From contig MU401504.1 of assembly GCA_022579005.1 (NCBI GenBank), forward strand, positions 124,001 to 188,000: a DNA stretch of 64,000 nucleotides, given 5' to 3'. The translations under genes were made by a program, and so were the position numbers. Shown here in pieces: positions 50,095-61,483 of the stretch (its first letter is position 1; each line of letters opens with the position of its first letter). The stretch comes from Poronia punctata (lineage: Eukaryota > Ascomycota > Sordariomycetes > Xylariales > Xylariaceae). A model generated the notes under the pieces. The model made no database searches. It was not told the DNA's origin and saw only the letters and a list, made by a program, of their open reading frames with translations.

Positions 50095-51689
50095 GTTAAA
50101 TGCGAGACGACGATAAGATGGGGAAAACTTTTGCCGGATAGGGGAGGGAAGAAAATCCCAAACTGACGGGCCAGATCTGACGGAAAGCTTGCCGGCAAGC
50201 ACAGGATATTTATTTATTTATTCGCCAGTACCTATTCCTACGATGATGGCCTACGAGTATATAGGTGAGCAGGTATAGGTCTGGACCATGCGTGTGTTTC
50301 TTTAAATTATCCAATACCTAACAGCTGATTCATCCCAAGCCTGCCTACCCAGACACTTGCGACGCCATCTCTCCAAACGAAATGCGGAGGGAGCAGGCTT
50401 AAATCAGCTAAGGAATCGCAAGTGTTGGCCCGGCACATGAAAACAGCGCTCTTGATTGACTGGATGACATTCTAGCCCCTGTTTTTGGTGGTGGGATTCC
50501 CAACAGGAAAAAACGAAATTAACGGCCAAGCGGACCTTCAGTCCTCGACCCCAGCCGTCCCAGCCCGCACTATCTTTTTACCCCATCCCCAAATCTTCCA
50601 AAGGCAAGGCGTGGGCGGTCCACGGCAATGCCAACGCTTGGCGCTGCGGGGAAGCTGCGTGTCCGGGAGTGGTAGTGCGATGAGGCGTCCCCACGGCTCT
50701 TCAGGACGGAAAAGGTAGTATCGTGCTTCTTCCTCGGTAAGCTACTACACGTAAAAGCTGACCAAAAGCTGAGATTTAGAAGGGCGGTCATGACATGATT
50801 GTCGACTAAGGAAACCACGCTATTTGTTTTTTTAAACTTGGTAGAGAAACATGATGAGAATATCGGCAGATGTGTAGGGCAGTCATGATGCAAAAGAGTC
50901 AAAAACAAACTTGCTGGGATAGAATCCCTTGACAAGGAACCGATAATGACCAACAATTAACCGTACCCGCGGGTCAACCACTTGGCTTAGTAGTTCTAGA
51001 GACACAGTCGGTCTCATGGGATCGTCCTCGACGGCAGATGCACAAAGGGAAAGAAGGAATATCTGGACGGACCATGGTCTTATCGATCGAATATACTCTA
51101 TTAGGAGATCCCATCCCGTTATTGCACGAGCCGGGATGTAAGCAAGTGATCGCCCAACGGGATAAAGTGGAAATAGGATGTTATCTATCCCCTATTTGGA
51201 GGCATTCTTTGGCACCGTTATCCCAATTCTAAGTATATGCCGTATACTATTTCATTTCATTACATTTTCATCAGGATGTATAATCCATCTAGGTTCTACT
51301 ACCTATTTGGAAATATGTCAAAACGAGGAGTTAGTTATCCTTATAAGTCGACCCCTGACAATCTTTGACGGTTGAAAAGGGGAAAGTTGAATATGCGACC
51401 CCAAGACAGATTGGCATTATGGCATATGGCATATGCAAAAGATTAAAACATCAGGGTCTGTTTTGCCAGGGTCCCCACAGCAGGGAGGGATTGAGAATTT
51501 GAGATGTTGGTTGGTTGGTTGGTTGGTTTGTTGGTTGGCTGGCCGGATGACCTTGTAATAAGCAATTGTACATGTAACTGCTACTATACCTGGGATGTTT
51601 ACTATTCGTAATCTTTTTTTTTCCTTTCTTGCTTTGATGAGTTGATGGGTTGAAATTGAAATCGATAGAAATTGAAACCGAGTTCTTTG

Positions 51690-51767
51690 CCTGGAAGTTT
51701 GGAAGTCTGGAAGTCTGGAAGTCTGGAAGTCTGGAAGTCTGGAAGTCTGGAAGTCTGGAAGTCTGGA
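51690..51767. repeat. 8-bp tandem repeat (AGTCTGGA)
   Basis: About nine near-perfect copies of an octamer. Because eight is not a multiple of three, the array is open in all minus frames and produces spurious Leu-Pro-Asp-Phe-Gln-Thr-Ser-Arg peptides. Confidence 0.92.
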
Positions 51768-51882
51768 CAAGCAGAATTAAGCGTAGCGTAAGTTGTACAT
51801 AACCTATCATAGACTACCTACCTACATAACTAGAACATATACCTATCGTGCACGGTGGGATTTGTGAGAAGGGGATTCGTGA

Positions 51883-51911
51883 GCGGGCGCGGGCGCGGGC
51901 GCGCGCGCGTG
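51883..51911. repeat. Alternating GC tract
   Basis: GGGCGC repeats run into an uninterrupted CG-alternating stretch, a sequence type that can adopt Z-DNA. It stands out against the AT-rich surroundings. Confidence 0.7.
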
Positions 51912-52215
51912 TCCTTTTACGAGTAGGTAGGTAGGTAGGATCAGCTAAAGACTAAAGCTGAAAGATGAAGCTAGTTAGGCAAGGATCGATCGCGTAGGTT
52001 AGTTAGAAGATGGATAATTTTATTTTGTTTACGATATGTCTAGATAGGTACATAATGTAGTCAGATACCTACCTACATATATAGTCTAGATTTAAGGTAC
52101 CTAGGTACCTAATGTACATATATACTTGTAAATACGAGTGCTGTGAATCTCTAGACTACTTACTTACCTAAGTACCTTACTTACTTACTTGTACGGAATA
52201 GGTAGAGGAAGTGTC

Positions 52216-52409
52216 GGGGGGGGGGGGGGGGGGTTTATATGTTTTTTAGAAAAGGGTAGGTGAGGTTCGGTTAGGTTAGGTTTGGGGTTAATTTTGTTGT
52301 TGGGTGGTGTGATTTTTTGTTGGTTTTATTANNNNNNNNNNATCTCCCCCTCCACCCCCCCCTTGGTCGTCCCGCCCCGCGGGGCGGGGGGGCCCCCCCC
52401 CCCCCCCCG
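52216..52409. other. Assembly gap with G/C homopolymers
   Basis: A G run (52216-52233), about 100 bases of sequence, ten N (52332-52341), then C-rich filler and a C run (about 52393-52408). The sequence left of the gap (52234-52331) resembles that right of it (52410-52506), so the gap is probably a false split of one locus. Confidence 0.85.
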
Positions 52410-52432
52410 CTTATATGTTTGATAGAAAAGGG

Positions 52433-52462
52433 TAGGTTAGGTTAGGTTAGGTTAGGTTAGGT
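52433..52462. repeat. GGTTA pentamer array
   Basis: About six copies of GGTTA. It is not the ascomycete telomere hexamer TTAGGG. Confidence 0.9.
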
Positions 52463-52818
52463 GTTAATATTGTTGTGTGGTTGTGTGATTGATTGATTGA
52501 TTGATTATAGACGGGAAAGGAAAGGAGGTAGGTGTGTTTTATATGTGTGTATGTGTTGCTTAGACTAGATTACCTAGTAGGTAATTACTTGATAGTAAAA
52601 GCCTATATTACCTGCTTATTAATATTATGCTGCCTCAAGTGAGGTGAGGAGCAGCGGACCCTAAACTGTAGATTTATTTTACTCGGAGGTTAGAGGTAGG
52701 TAGGTAGCCAAAGTGAAGATGTTAAAATAAAAGTACGGAGTTTCACTTGACCACAAGAAGTTTACGATCTACTTACTAAATATATATACCTATCTTCTCA
52801 TCATCCACCCCTACATAC

Positions 52819-52903
52819 AGATACGTCCTGGAGCATACACCATAAGTGGAATTAGGTTCGATTCCTAATAGCGCTATATGGTTATTTCGCCTTTGGCTTC
52901 TTT
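52819..52903 (+). repeat. tRNA-like/SINE-like repeat, copy 1
   Basis: An 85-base unit repeated at 53124-53208 with only two differences. It contains GGTTCGATTCC (52855-52865), a perfect match to the Pol III B-box consensus, inside a five-pair T-arm hairpin (TTAGG-TTCGATT-CCTAA). I see no acceptor stem, so it is not a working tRNA. It is best read as a piece of a tRNA-derived short interspersed element. Confidence 0.65.
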
Positions 52904-53123
52904 GGTACCGCTATTACTTATTGACCAAAGCGTGTTGCTACATTGTCTAAGGTCTCTAGTTCGAAACCTTTGCAAAAAGTGATCAGAAGATACGCTTGTA
53001 ATTTAAACCTTAAGCAATAAGTCCTGTCCCTTAAAGAAATCAGGCTTTAAGCTCTTAAGTTTGGCTAAGTACGTGACCTTAGCATTGGCTAGAGCCGTGG
53101 GCGGCTCACGTTGTGTTGCGAGT

Positions 53124-53208
53124 AGATACGTCCTAGAGCATACACTATAAGTGGAATTAGGTTCGATTCCTAATAGCGCTATATGGTTATTTCGCCTTTG
53201 GCTTCTTT
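53124..53208 (+). repeat. tRNA-like/SINE-like repeat, copy 2
   Basis: Second copy of the unit, with its B-box at 53160-53170. The two differences from copy 1 are transitions. An A-box-like sequence TGGCTAAGTACG lies upstream at 53062-53073, and another B-box-like site AGTTCGAAACC lies between the copies at 52958-52968. Confidence 0.65.
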
Positions 53209-56200
53209 TATACCTTATCTACTGGATAGAATATATACAAGTATAGATTCCAGAAGATGTTTTACTTACCTCTTTAAGTCTCCCCTCCCCGCCTTGCGAA
53301 AAATACCCAGGTACACGGGACATTCCGACCTCCCTCCCTCCCTCCGGAAGGTTGTCTGTCTTGTCTGTTTGCTGTTGCTGACCACATACAAGATAGGTAT
53401 CTTGTAAGTAAACCCAAAATCGAGTCTCTCATTGGTTAATAGTTCTTTTAGATAAGATAAGATAAGATGGTACAGTAAGACATTTTCCTAATTCAATTAC
53501 CTACCTTACCCCAGTTCCCTATATCCACTTTACGTATTAGGTAGGTACTGAAATCGGACCTAATCTAACCCCGCGACGAGGCGGGGTAGAAAGAGGGGCA
53601 TGGGTGTTTGAGTCGGAGGCGGTTGGTTATGTTGTTTGTTAGATGGGGGATGTGCGATGTGGAAGGGAAGGGAAGGAAGGTAATTGTCATGGTAGTAAGA
53701 AATTGTTTTGGGGAGGTTAAGGTAAGTATAGGGTGATAAGAGGTAGATTAAAGGTTTGGTTTAGGTTTATTTGTGATGCGATATGTTGGGCTTGGGTTTT
53801 ATATGAACTGTTCGCGTTGCGGGGTTGGGACACCTACGAGAATAGGTGTCCATATATATGTTGGTATTTAATTTCCACGTACTTCTCAAGGTTAACTTAC
53901 CTGGCAAAGACGACAAGTTCGATATTTAAATAACACGGCTTCCTTACCTTGGAGTTCAGTATCTACCTAAGTAGGCTGGGTAAGTATCTGCTTAGACTAG
54001 GTCGGTTGATAACCAGCATAGGGTATATTAATAGGAGCTAGGTTAGAGTTAGAGACGTAAAACTAGACTCGCACAGACGACAGGTGACAGATTTTCAAAT
54101 TTCTGGCAATAAGAAAACTCGTCCACCTAGCTAATGGAGCTGCAATAGTACATACATATTACTTAGATAGATAGAATCGTAGTCTAGATGAACTCAACAT
54201 TTGGTCATGTGCCCTTGCTTCCCCTCTAAGCGGGAAAACAGGGTAGAAAAGAACTATCTAGACTACGTGTAAAAGATCAATAGTCAAAAAGATCGCCGAT
54301 TTGGTCGTTGACTATCTGACTAAGACGTTTGTATGTTTAATGGTAAGTTCTCCTTTTTTATGTGTAGTGTACTTGGTTTTGCTCGCATATATCTAGGTAC
54401 CTAGGTATCCGACTTCCTAGACGGATTGCTATAAGGTTCACCTAATTATCTTAAAGGGGCGAGAATTATATTTTTAATAGATCTTTGGATATCTACCTGG
54501 TCCGTTGCGATCCAGGTAGGTATTCTGATAAGACACTAACCGATCGACTTGAGGTTTAAAAAGGGAGGAGGTGCTTTTTATAAAGAATTCGTCTGAACTA
54601 CGGACGATCCCGAATTTCTAGAACTTATTTGTAAAGGTGGTGGTACAGTTGGTTGGGGCAGTTTAGTCCGAAGTCCTTCAAGGGAAGAAGTCAGGTATAC
54701 GTAGAAATTTGTTGTACTTCCTACTTGTCCTGCGAGAAACTAACGACCAGGTAGTATCCTAATGCCGTCGAATGGGGTGAACGAAGCGCTTTTGTCTAGG
54801 GTCCGAAGAAATTGGACTCGAGGAATAGTAAACCAAGGTGGTGGTGAGGCTTTCTGCATGTGTTATTGGAGATATTTAGGTTGATAGTTTCGCTAGGTAG
54901 GTATGGGAATTGAATGGCCGGGACATACCCAACCTATCCATCTCTCAGCAACACCGCAAACGTCGAGTAGTAGGTACTTGACAACGCCATCGATAAGACA
55001 GGGAGGTGGCAGTTATTTCTCCTCTATAGTAACTTACTATCCCATCTCGGAGACATTTTCTCTCATCGTAACTAGATCCTTGATATGACTAATGTCGTCC
55101 ACAAGAGCTGTAGTCCACGAGCTCGACGACGAGGACGAGGGACTGCCATATAGCAAGTGGCACTCATTGATTGACAGGAACATAATAGGCTTTCGTGTTG
55201 ATCGATGCGGATTCGGTACTGCTAAACACTCCGCGGAGGGTACTATATGTGTTCCTAGTCCGATACTTGGCGGAGAGAGGAAGCGCCGAAAGCCGGTAAG
55301 GCCAAGTTGTCACCTGTAAAACGGATCATGTACCTACTGTTGACCAAGTGCATCCAATACGTAAGGTACCTAGAGAGTTGGGGTGACTGAATCCAGCACG
55401 TAGGTAGATACTTTAGAGGAGTCCTGCCGCGAGGAGTAACTTGTATGAATCAGGCGTTTACCAGGCATGTCTGATACCCCTTTTACCACATTCACGAAAG
55501 TGACGTCGGTCCACGTGTCTTATATCTCTTAGCTATTGCTTTTACGTATAGATTGACGACGGCATTGTCACTGGCCCGACGTAGAACCGGGTGTGGATAC
55601 AGTAGTTAAAGATACGCAGTAGGAGAGGTTTAGTCTATTGTTATACCGTCCGATGATATAACATAGATGAAGGCACATGGCCGGTAGCCGCTTGTTATAA
55701 TACAAAGATTATAGACATAGGATATAATAGACTTGCTTACAATCCCCGAGCATAGTATAGGGGGTTGACTGGCCATGAGAGCCCAGAATACCTACCGTGC
55801 TAACCCACTTCCCATGTCCACCTCTCCTGAACTACTTGCCCTCTAGGTATACCGTATACCAACGAGTCACCTAGAGGTCGGATCAGGTATATCCGGAAAT
55901 CCAGCACGTACAGAAAACCCGAGAACTAGACAATGGAGAAGATACGAAGAACTTACCTATATTCCCGAGCTAAGAGCAAGCAAGACCAACGAGCGCAAGG
56001 GAGCGTCTGGGTAAGTAACGATCTAGGTAGAAGGCCTCGATTACAACACGCTCCATAGACGGCGATATTAACTAACACCCAACATACCTACCTATAGCTT
56101 CATTACCTAACCTACTTACTCCATCCCAGGTAGATACTGCCACCCTTACCACCCTTAAAACCAACACTCATACCTACTCTTCTAATCGACAAGCAAGCAA

Positions 56201-59200
56201 GCAATGGAGTAAGTGAGTCCTATCTGCAACCCACGCTCACTCAACTACTCTTTGATTATTTATCTATTTATTTACTTCCGCATGAAGCGCATTAAATTCG
56301 CCCTTTTTGTTTCGAAATGAGGGGAGGCAGGTACGGTATGTCTGATAATGATAGCTGCCCGAGGTGGAGTTTCTCCATCGCCAGTTGGCGTTGCGGGTGC
56401 GATAGGTAGGACTAGACCACTCGATAACAGCACTCAAAACCCCCTCCTCACTTTATCTCTATTCTTTTGATATGTCTTCTTGATAAGTAAACTTTGAGTA
56501 CCTACGAGTATATACCTACCTACTTGTACGCGGCAGATGCTCAGTTGACAATAAACCTAACCTAGACCATCTATCCTTCCCCAGCTTTTATCTACACGTA
56601 CATACACACATAAACACATTAAGACAGATATCAGCAAGGAGTCCGAATATTTATCACAAGTATATAAAGTCGGTCATGGTACATATAAGATATAGCATCC
56701 ACCCTTACTTGCATGTTGCAAAAGGAGGCTTGCTTCGTTCTACCTACTAATACCTTGTGACCTCTTTTTTACTCGAGCCTCGGGCACTTATGTACCTACC
56801 TATCATGGCTAAATCAGATCAGGTGACTGACTATAACCACAGCAATAAACTACGAGTAAAACAATGAAGCGAACTACTTGTAATTAATAATATCATAAGC
56901 GCATAAAGCTCCTACCTATCATTTAAAACCCCATTCCATCTCGCGCTTATCGTACTCCTGTCGCTCGCTTTGCTTTGCGCCTATAATCATCCATCTATCC
57001 ATCCAATTCCCCCCCCCCTTTCCTAACAAAAGATCCCATTACGTAACACCTCATCAGCCCCATTTTTATTCTCGCGTGTATTATCATTTATGTATAGGTA
57101 CCTACCTACCTTCTTAGACTAGACAACACTAGCGCCGTAATTAAGCGCGCGATTGTGTGTGTATCAGGTCAGTCTAACCTTAGTCTATTTACAAGTACCG
57201 AATAGGTAATGGATGTTACAAGGTTAGAGAGAGAGAGAGAGAGAGCGCAAGTCGCAAAGTCGGCAAACCTGTCGCAATGATGCGCTTTTCCAAAATATAT
57301 AAACGTCAAATAAAGTAAATCCAAGGTCAGAATACAATGCAAGGGAAAAATATACGTTGTAGGTAAGTTAGATCAAGTTAAGAGAGCTCACCGATAATGC
57401 GCCCATCTTACCGACCCTGCAGCAGCAGCGGTAGCGGGCTAGGTTACGAGTACGTAGACAGAAACTGACCGCCTTCATATTAACCAGACTAGACCAGATC
57501 AGACCAACCAGCAGAAAACCCTCACATAGGTAAGTAGTCTAGTATTGCTCACGTGTATCATATAGACGGGTAGGTAAAGTACTTACTTAACCTAAGTAGG
57601 TATTGCGCTCTCCCAGGTAACCTAACCTAACCTAATAAGCTTGTTATCATATATTTCACCTGAAGCCTCTCGGGAGTCAGGAGTTCAGGTGGCCACAAGA
57701 ACACACAGTAGCCGCATACCCCTCACACACACTGTGACAATACAACACAACCTTTTTGCGCCGACATACATACATACATACATACATACATAGGCGCGCA
57801 TGCGCGCGTAAGAGTAAACATCACACACACACATACATAGTATGGCGCATCGCACTCAATCGTCGTGCGTCATCTAAAAGGTAGCGTAATAGAATGAAAC
57901 AGACGCGCGCTGCGCAATTCTGGATTTAGTTACGTAGGTGGTTGGTTGGTTGGTGTTTAAGAACATTGACATGGCAACCCGCATCTCCTCTTGGCGCATG
58001 TTACATACCTACGAGTACAAGTCACGCTTTGCGCCTTCCGACGGCCGGTCATGCAGAGTAACTTTGACTAACCCCAATTATTTTCACCTGGACTTACTAC
58101 CTTACCCGACCTATCACGAGATGACGGGATGATAGTAGGTAGGAGGTATGTAACACAGACTGTTGTATGTGCAACTTGCCAATGGAAAACACAAACAAGG
58201 CAAATACCTAGCAGAACATTGCTAAATAAACATGTTAAATACCTATGTCGAGATAAGAGAGAGAAAAATGAGGTAAAACGCACAACGCTAGATAAATAAG
58301 CCTATCGTATGATCTGACAGCTAAGACTATAGGAACTTTTCATAATAACTCTCATCTCATTCCCAACCCAGACAGCAATAGACACAAAGAATCGCGAGAA
58401 GACGGGTTGACCAGTAGAAACAAAAAAAAAGAAAAGAAAATGGAATGAAAGTACCAGTAAGACCATAATGCCGACTGCTATGAGCCCACGAGGTAGGTTC
58501 ATGGCGCAACCAGCGCAATTCAGAAGGGGTAACCCCGGCGCATACATGACGCCAAACAGATTTTACCCCCTCCCCTCCCTCGATCCCTTAAGCAGCCTAC
58601 AAGTGGAAGAATAGCCGTCCGCGACATTTGTGACCACACCGGATCGGGGACTAGTACCACACCGGCTCGAAATTTCCCTATACCTCCACGTCTTTTTTTC
58701 CCGTTTCCGACGCGTGCTCGCCGGCTTGCGGGACAGTCTTGACTGTACGGAACGAAACCTACCAGCCCGTTCTTGCCTACCCCCCCCCCCCCCCGGCCAG
58801 ATGGTGGCACGCAATGTGTAGGCGCGAATCCAACGCCAACCCGTAAAAAGATTCCTTGGTAGAAAAGAGTCGTTCCCTGCGTAACGTTCCGTTTGGAGAA
58901 AAGGAGTGTAACGGCCTCGTGGCCTTGCTATTAAAATCTTCTTTCCATTTGCGCCTTTCCTTGAAGGACACGTAAAATAACGCCAACAGCAAGATAGAAA
59001 AATCTAACCACCCGAAATGACTGTTGACTGGCGAGATTTGCGACGAAAATCATATACAATCGCACATCTGCGCACATGTTCAGGACAGCGCCAACCCACT
59101 CGACGTGTATAAATGTAACTGCAGCTCGGATCAGCTAGCTCTCGTAGCGAACCCACAACTCTGCAAATCCAGCCTTCGAAAATATTCGGGACGGTGCGCA

Positions 59201-59291
59201 ACTGCGGCTACTATATTTTAGCCGCATCCTCGAACGACGTGTTAAAAATCGTCCCCATCTTTGCTGTCGGTTGTAGTGGGCCAGTAACCCC
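53209..59291. other. Gene-poor, simple-sequence-rich region
   Basis: Six kilobases with no supported gene. It contains GATAA-like tracts (about 53450-53470), CTCC repeats (about 53327-53345), a GA array (57227-57245), a CATA array (about 57766-57792), CA-rich DNA near 57820 and many TACCTA/GGTA motifs. Small frames such as 58302-58547 (hydrophobic) and 58520-58810 lack any family signature. Confidence 0.55.
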
Positions 59292-61338
59292 TCACCGCTT
59301 CCTTTTCTTGCTCTTGTCGGTCGCTGCTACAGGGACGGCGATAGGAGCAGCAGGCAAAAGAGTGGGGTGTGTGGGGACGTCCTGTGCCTTGATGGGAACA
59401 CCCATGTGGCGACCGTAACGCCCCTTTCGTCCATTGCCTTCGTCTTCGCTGATGCATTGGTCTGCGCTGAGGCCGGCATCCCTGCAACGGCCACAGGGCC
59501 GCTGGCGATCGCAACCCTTCTTGCTCTTCCTGCATCGTTGGCAGCGAGGTTTTGTCGACAGATCCGGTTGTTCCTCGTCGCCAGGCTGGCCTGACATGGC
59601 CGAAGCGATGGAGGGCTTTCGCGACGGGGCTGGAAGGGAGGCCGGCGACATGGGCCCGGTCGCCACACTATTCGACCTCTTTGTCTTGGCTCCACCAGAT
59701 TTGGACCCCTTTGCAGTCTTGGGCTTGGCTGGCTTAGCACTAGGCGCCCGAACCTTTTCAAGGTTTTGTGTCTTCGCATCGGCATCGCCTGATAGGAGCC
59801 CTTGGGATGAATCCCCATCGCCCGATATACGGCTAGCATCTTCCCCGCTTGGCTCTGTGTTTTCGTAAGGGGGCACGAAATGGCTGCCCGTGGTAGGATG
59901 GGCCTTTTGCGCCGTTGCGACCTTCTCGGTCTTTTGGCGACGTGCTGGCGGCATCTCATCTTCGGCGTCACTGGCGCTGTTGCTCGTGGCACCGGTCGAC
60001 GAGGCGACCTCGGCCCTTCCACTGAAAGTATCATCCAAAGTGGAGGCCGAGGTCCTGCCGTGGGAAATGTTGGACATATCACCCAGTCTCATAAGCTGAA
60101 TTGCCACATCCTTATCCTCTTCCGACATACAGCTACCGATAGTAGGGTCAGGGGTCGGGAGAACCCCTTGTCCCGTGCTTGGATAGCTAATGCTTGCGCG
60201 ATGGCGCCGAGAATCGGTGACGGGCGTTGCGAATACCCCGGGTTGGCTGTATCCATTATAACTCCGGGGCGATTGCAGGGGGCGGGGATTTGTGAAAGGA
60301 TGTGTTGTCGGATGAGCAAAGGGGATCGATGGGCGTTGATGTTCAACACGACGAGCAGGAGACACTGAAGGGTTGGAGGTAGCTGCGGGCATTTGTGGCG
60401 GGGCGAATAGCGGCAATTCCTGCATATGAAAATTAGAAATCTATGACGCCGCACATTTAATGGCGAGGCGACCTTACCGAGCTTTCAAACTTGGCGCGCT
60501 TGCGGCGACCACCTTCGACAATGTTGTCGACGCTGATGTCTGTGTTGCCGATATGGTCCTTCGCCTTACTAGACGTTGAGCCGGCGGCCCCGTCACCGCT
60601 GCTATAGCCATTGACACTATCTTCGTAGCTCGACGTATGGCTCTTTCCAACACGGACGCGGCCTTTCTTCGCCGCCGAAGTTGTGCTGACAGACGTGCTG
60701 CGCCTCGCACCGTTTCCATTGGGAGAAACACTGCGCTTGCGTGATGTCCGCGAGCCCGGCCTTGATATATGGTGGCCAGGCTGGGGTGCCGAGTACTCCA
60801 CCGACCCGGGCTGGAAAGCGCCCGAATTGAAAGGAGCAGCGGCTTGTGGCTCTTCAACCACCCTAACATGGACTACCATGTTGTTGCTAAAGTTCTCATA
60901 CCTTGCGATTAACGTGTTGCTCTGATCATCCTCAAAGCTGATGCCCGCAATGCCCTGGTATAACCCATAGAAATTCTTGACAGTAGAGATGATTGATTCC
61001 GTATCATCGTGGGGGTAAATTGAAACGCGCAAAGGTAGTCGCGCACGAAAACCGGGATGGGGGAATAGAAGCTCGAACTGGACGCTTTTGGGGGGCGCTG
61101 CCTGCCTTGGGGAGGCACTACCACTGTGGGAGACAGCAGAAGTGCCAGCGTACGGCTCAATCGGCGAACCGGCTATCATATTACTTCCCCTACGTATTGT
61201 GGACATGTCGAGGGCGAGTTTAGCACCGGAATATGTTTGGTTGGGAGAAGTATGAGGAGCGCCCGCAGCGGGTTGACCGTTGGTCGGCTGTTCACGAGAG
61301 GATGAGGGTTTTGACGTCAGGAGATTGGACAGGTCCAT
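59292..61338 (-). CDS. Zn(II)2Cys6 protein with C-terminal zinc cluster
   Basis: Two exons on the minus strand, 60478-61338 and 59292-60419, with GTAAGG donor and GCAG acceptor in phase 0, give 662 residues from the first Met (MDLSNLL). Residues about 80-165 form an ordered domain, SVQFELLFPHPGFRARLPLR followed by SIYPHDDTESIISTVKNFYG and SFEDDQSNTLIARYENFSNN, resembling a ubiquitin-like or PB1-like fold. The rest is disordered, basic and Ser-rich, with probable nuclear signals (RKRAKFES, KSKKRKR at the end). The zinc cluster is near the C-terminus, CQRCRKSKKGCDRQRPCGRC plus a final Cys after nine residues, the reverse of the usual N-terminal position. Upstream of the Met the frame stays open back to 61483 without an ATG, so the true start or a 5' exon is uncertain. 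Probably a nuclear regulator; targets unknown. Confidence 0.82.
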
Positions 61339-61483
61339 AACCCGTGCAATCAGGCCCTCAATCGGTGCCTCCAAGAGGTTTCTTAGAAAGACCCTAGACC
61401 CAATCTCTTCGAGGAGAGATTCGCTGCACCGATGGCTTACGTTGAGAGGCGAGAGGGTAGAGTGTCGGGGCGAGGGCGGTCAG

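Larger units (their letters stand above)
50095..52215. other. Intergenic low-complexity DNA
   Basis: Promoter side of the MFS gene, then simple sequence: TTGG tetramers (about 51509-51541), an 8-bp array, an alternating GC tract and GGTA tracts. Open frames at 51417-51810 are made by the 8-bp array and are not genes. Confidence 0.6.

Noticed and set aside
51417..51810. Overlapping open frames of 117 and 119 codons on the minus strand
   Set aside because: They are generated by the 8-bp tandem repeat and TTGG tetramers and have repeat-driven composition, so they are not genes.
52433..52462. Telomere-like array
   Set aside because: The unit is GGTTA, a pentamer, not the fungal telomere hexamer TTAGGG, and it lies inside the window between genes.
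52819..53208. Functional tRNA genes at the two B-box repeats
   Set aside because: The T-arm is perfect, but no acceptor stem, D arm or anticodon arm can be built around it.
58302..58810. Hydrophobic minus-strand frame and an adjacent Gly-rich frame
   Set aside because: The hydrophobic stretch comes from AAAAG-type low complexity, and the Gly run from a C homopolymer. No coherent gene model was found.
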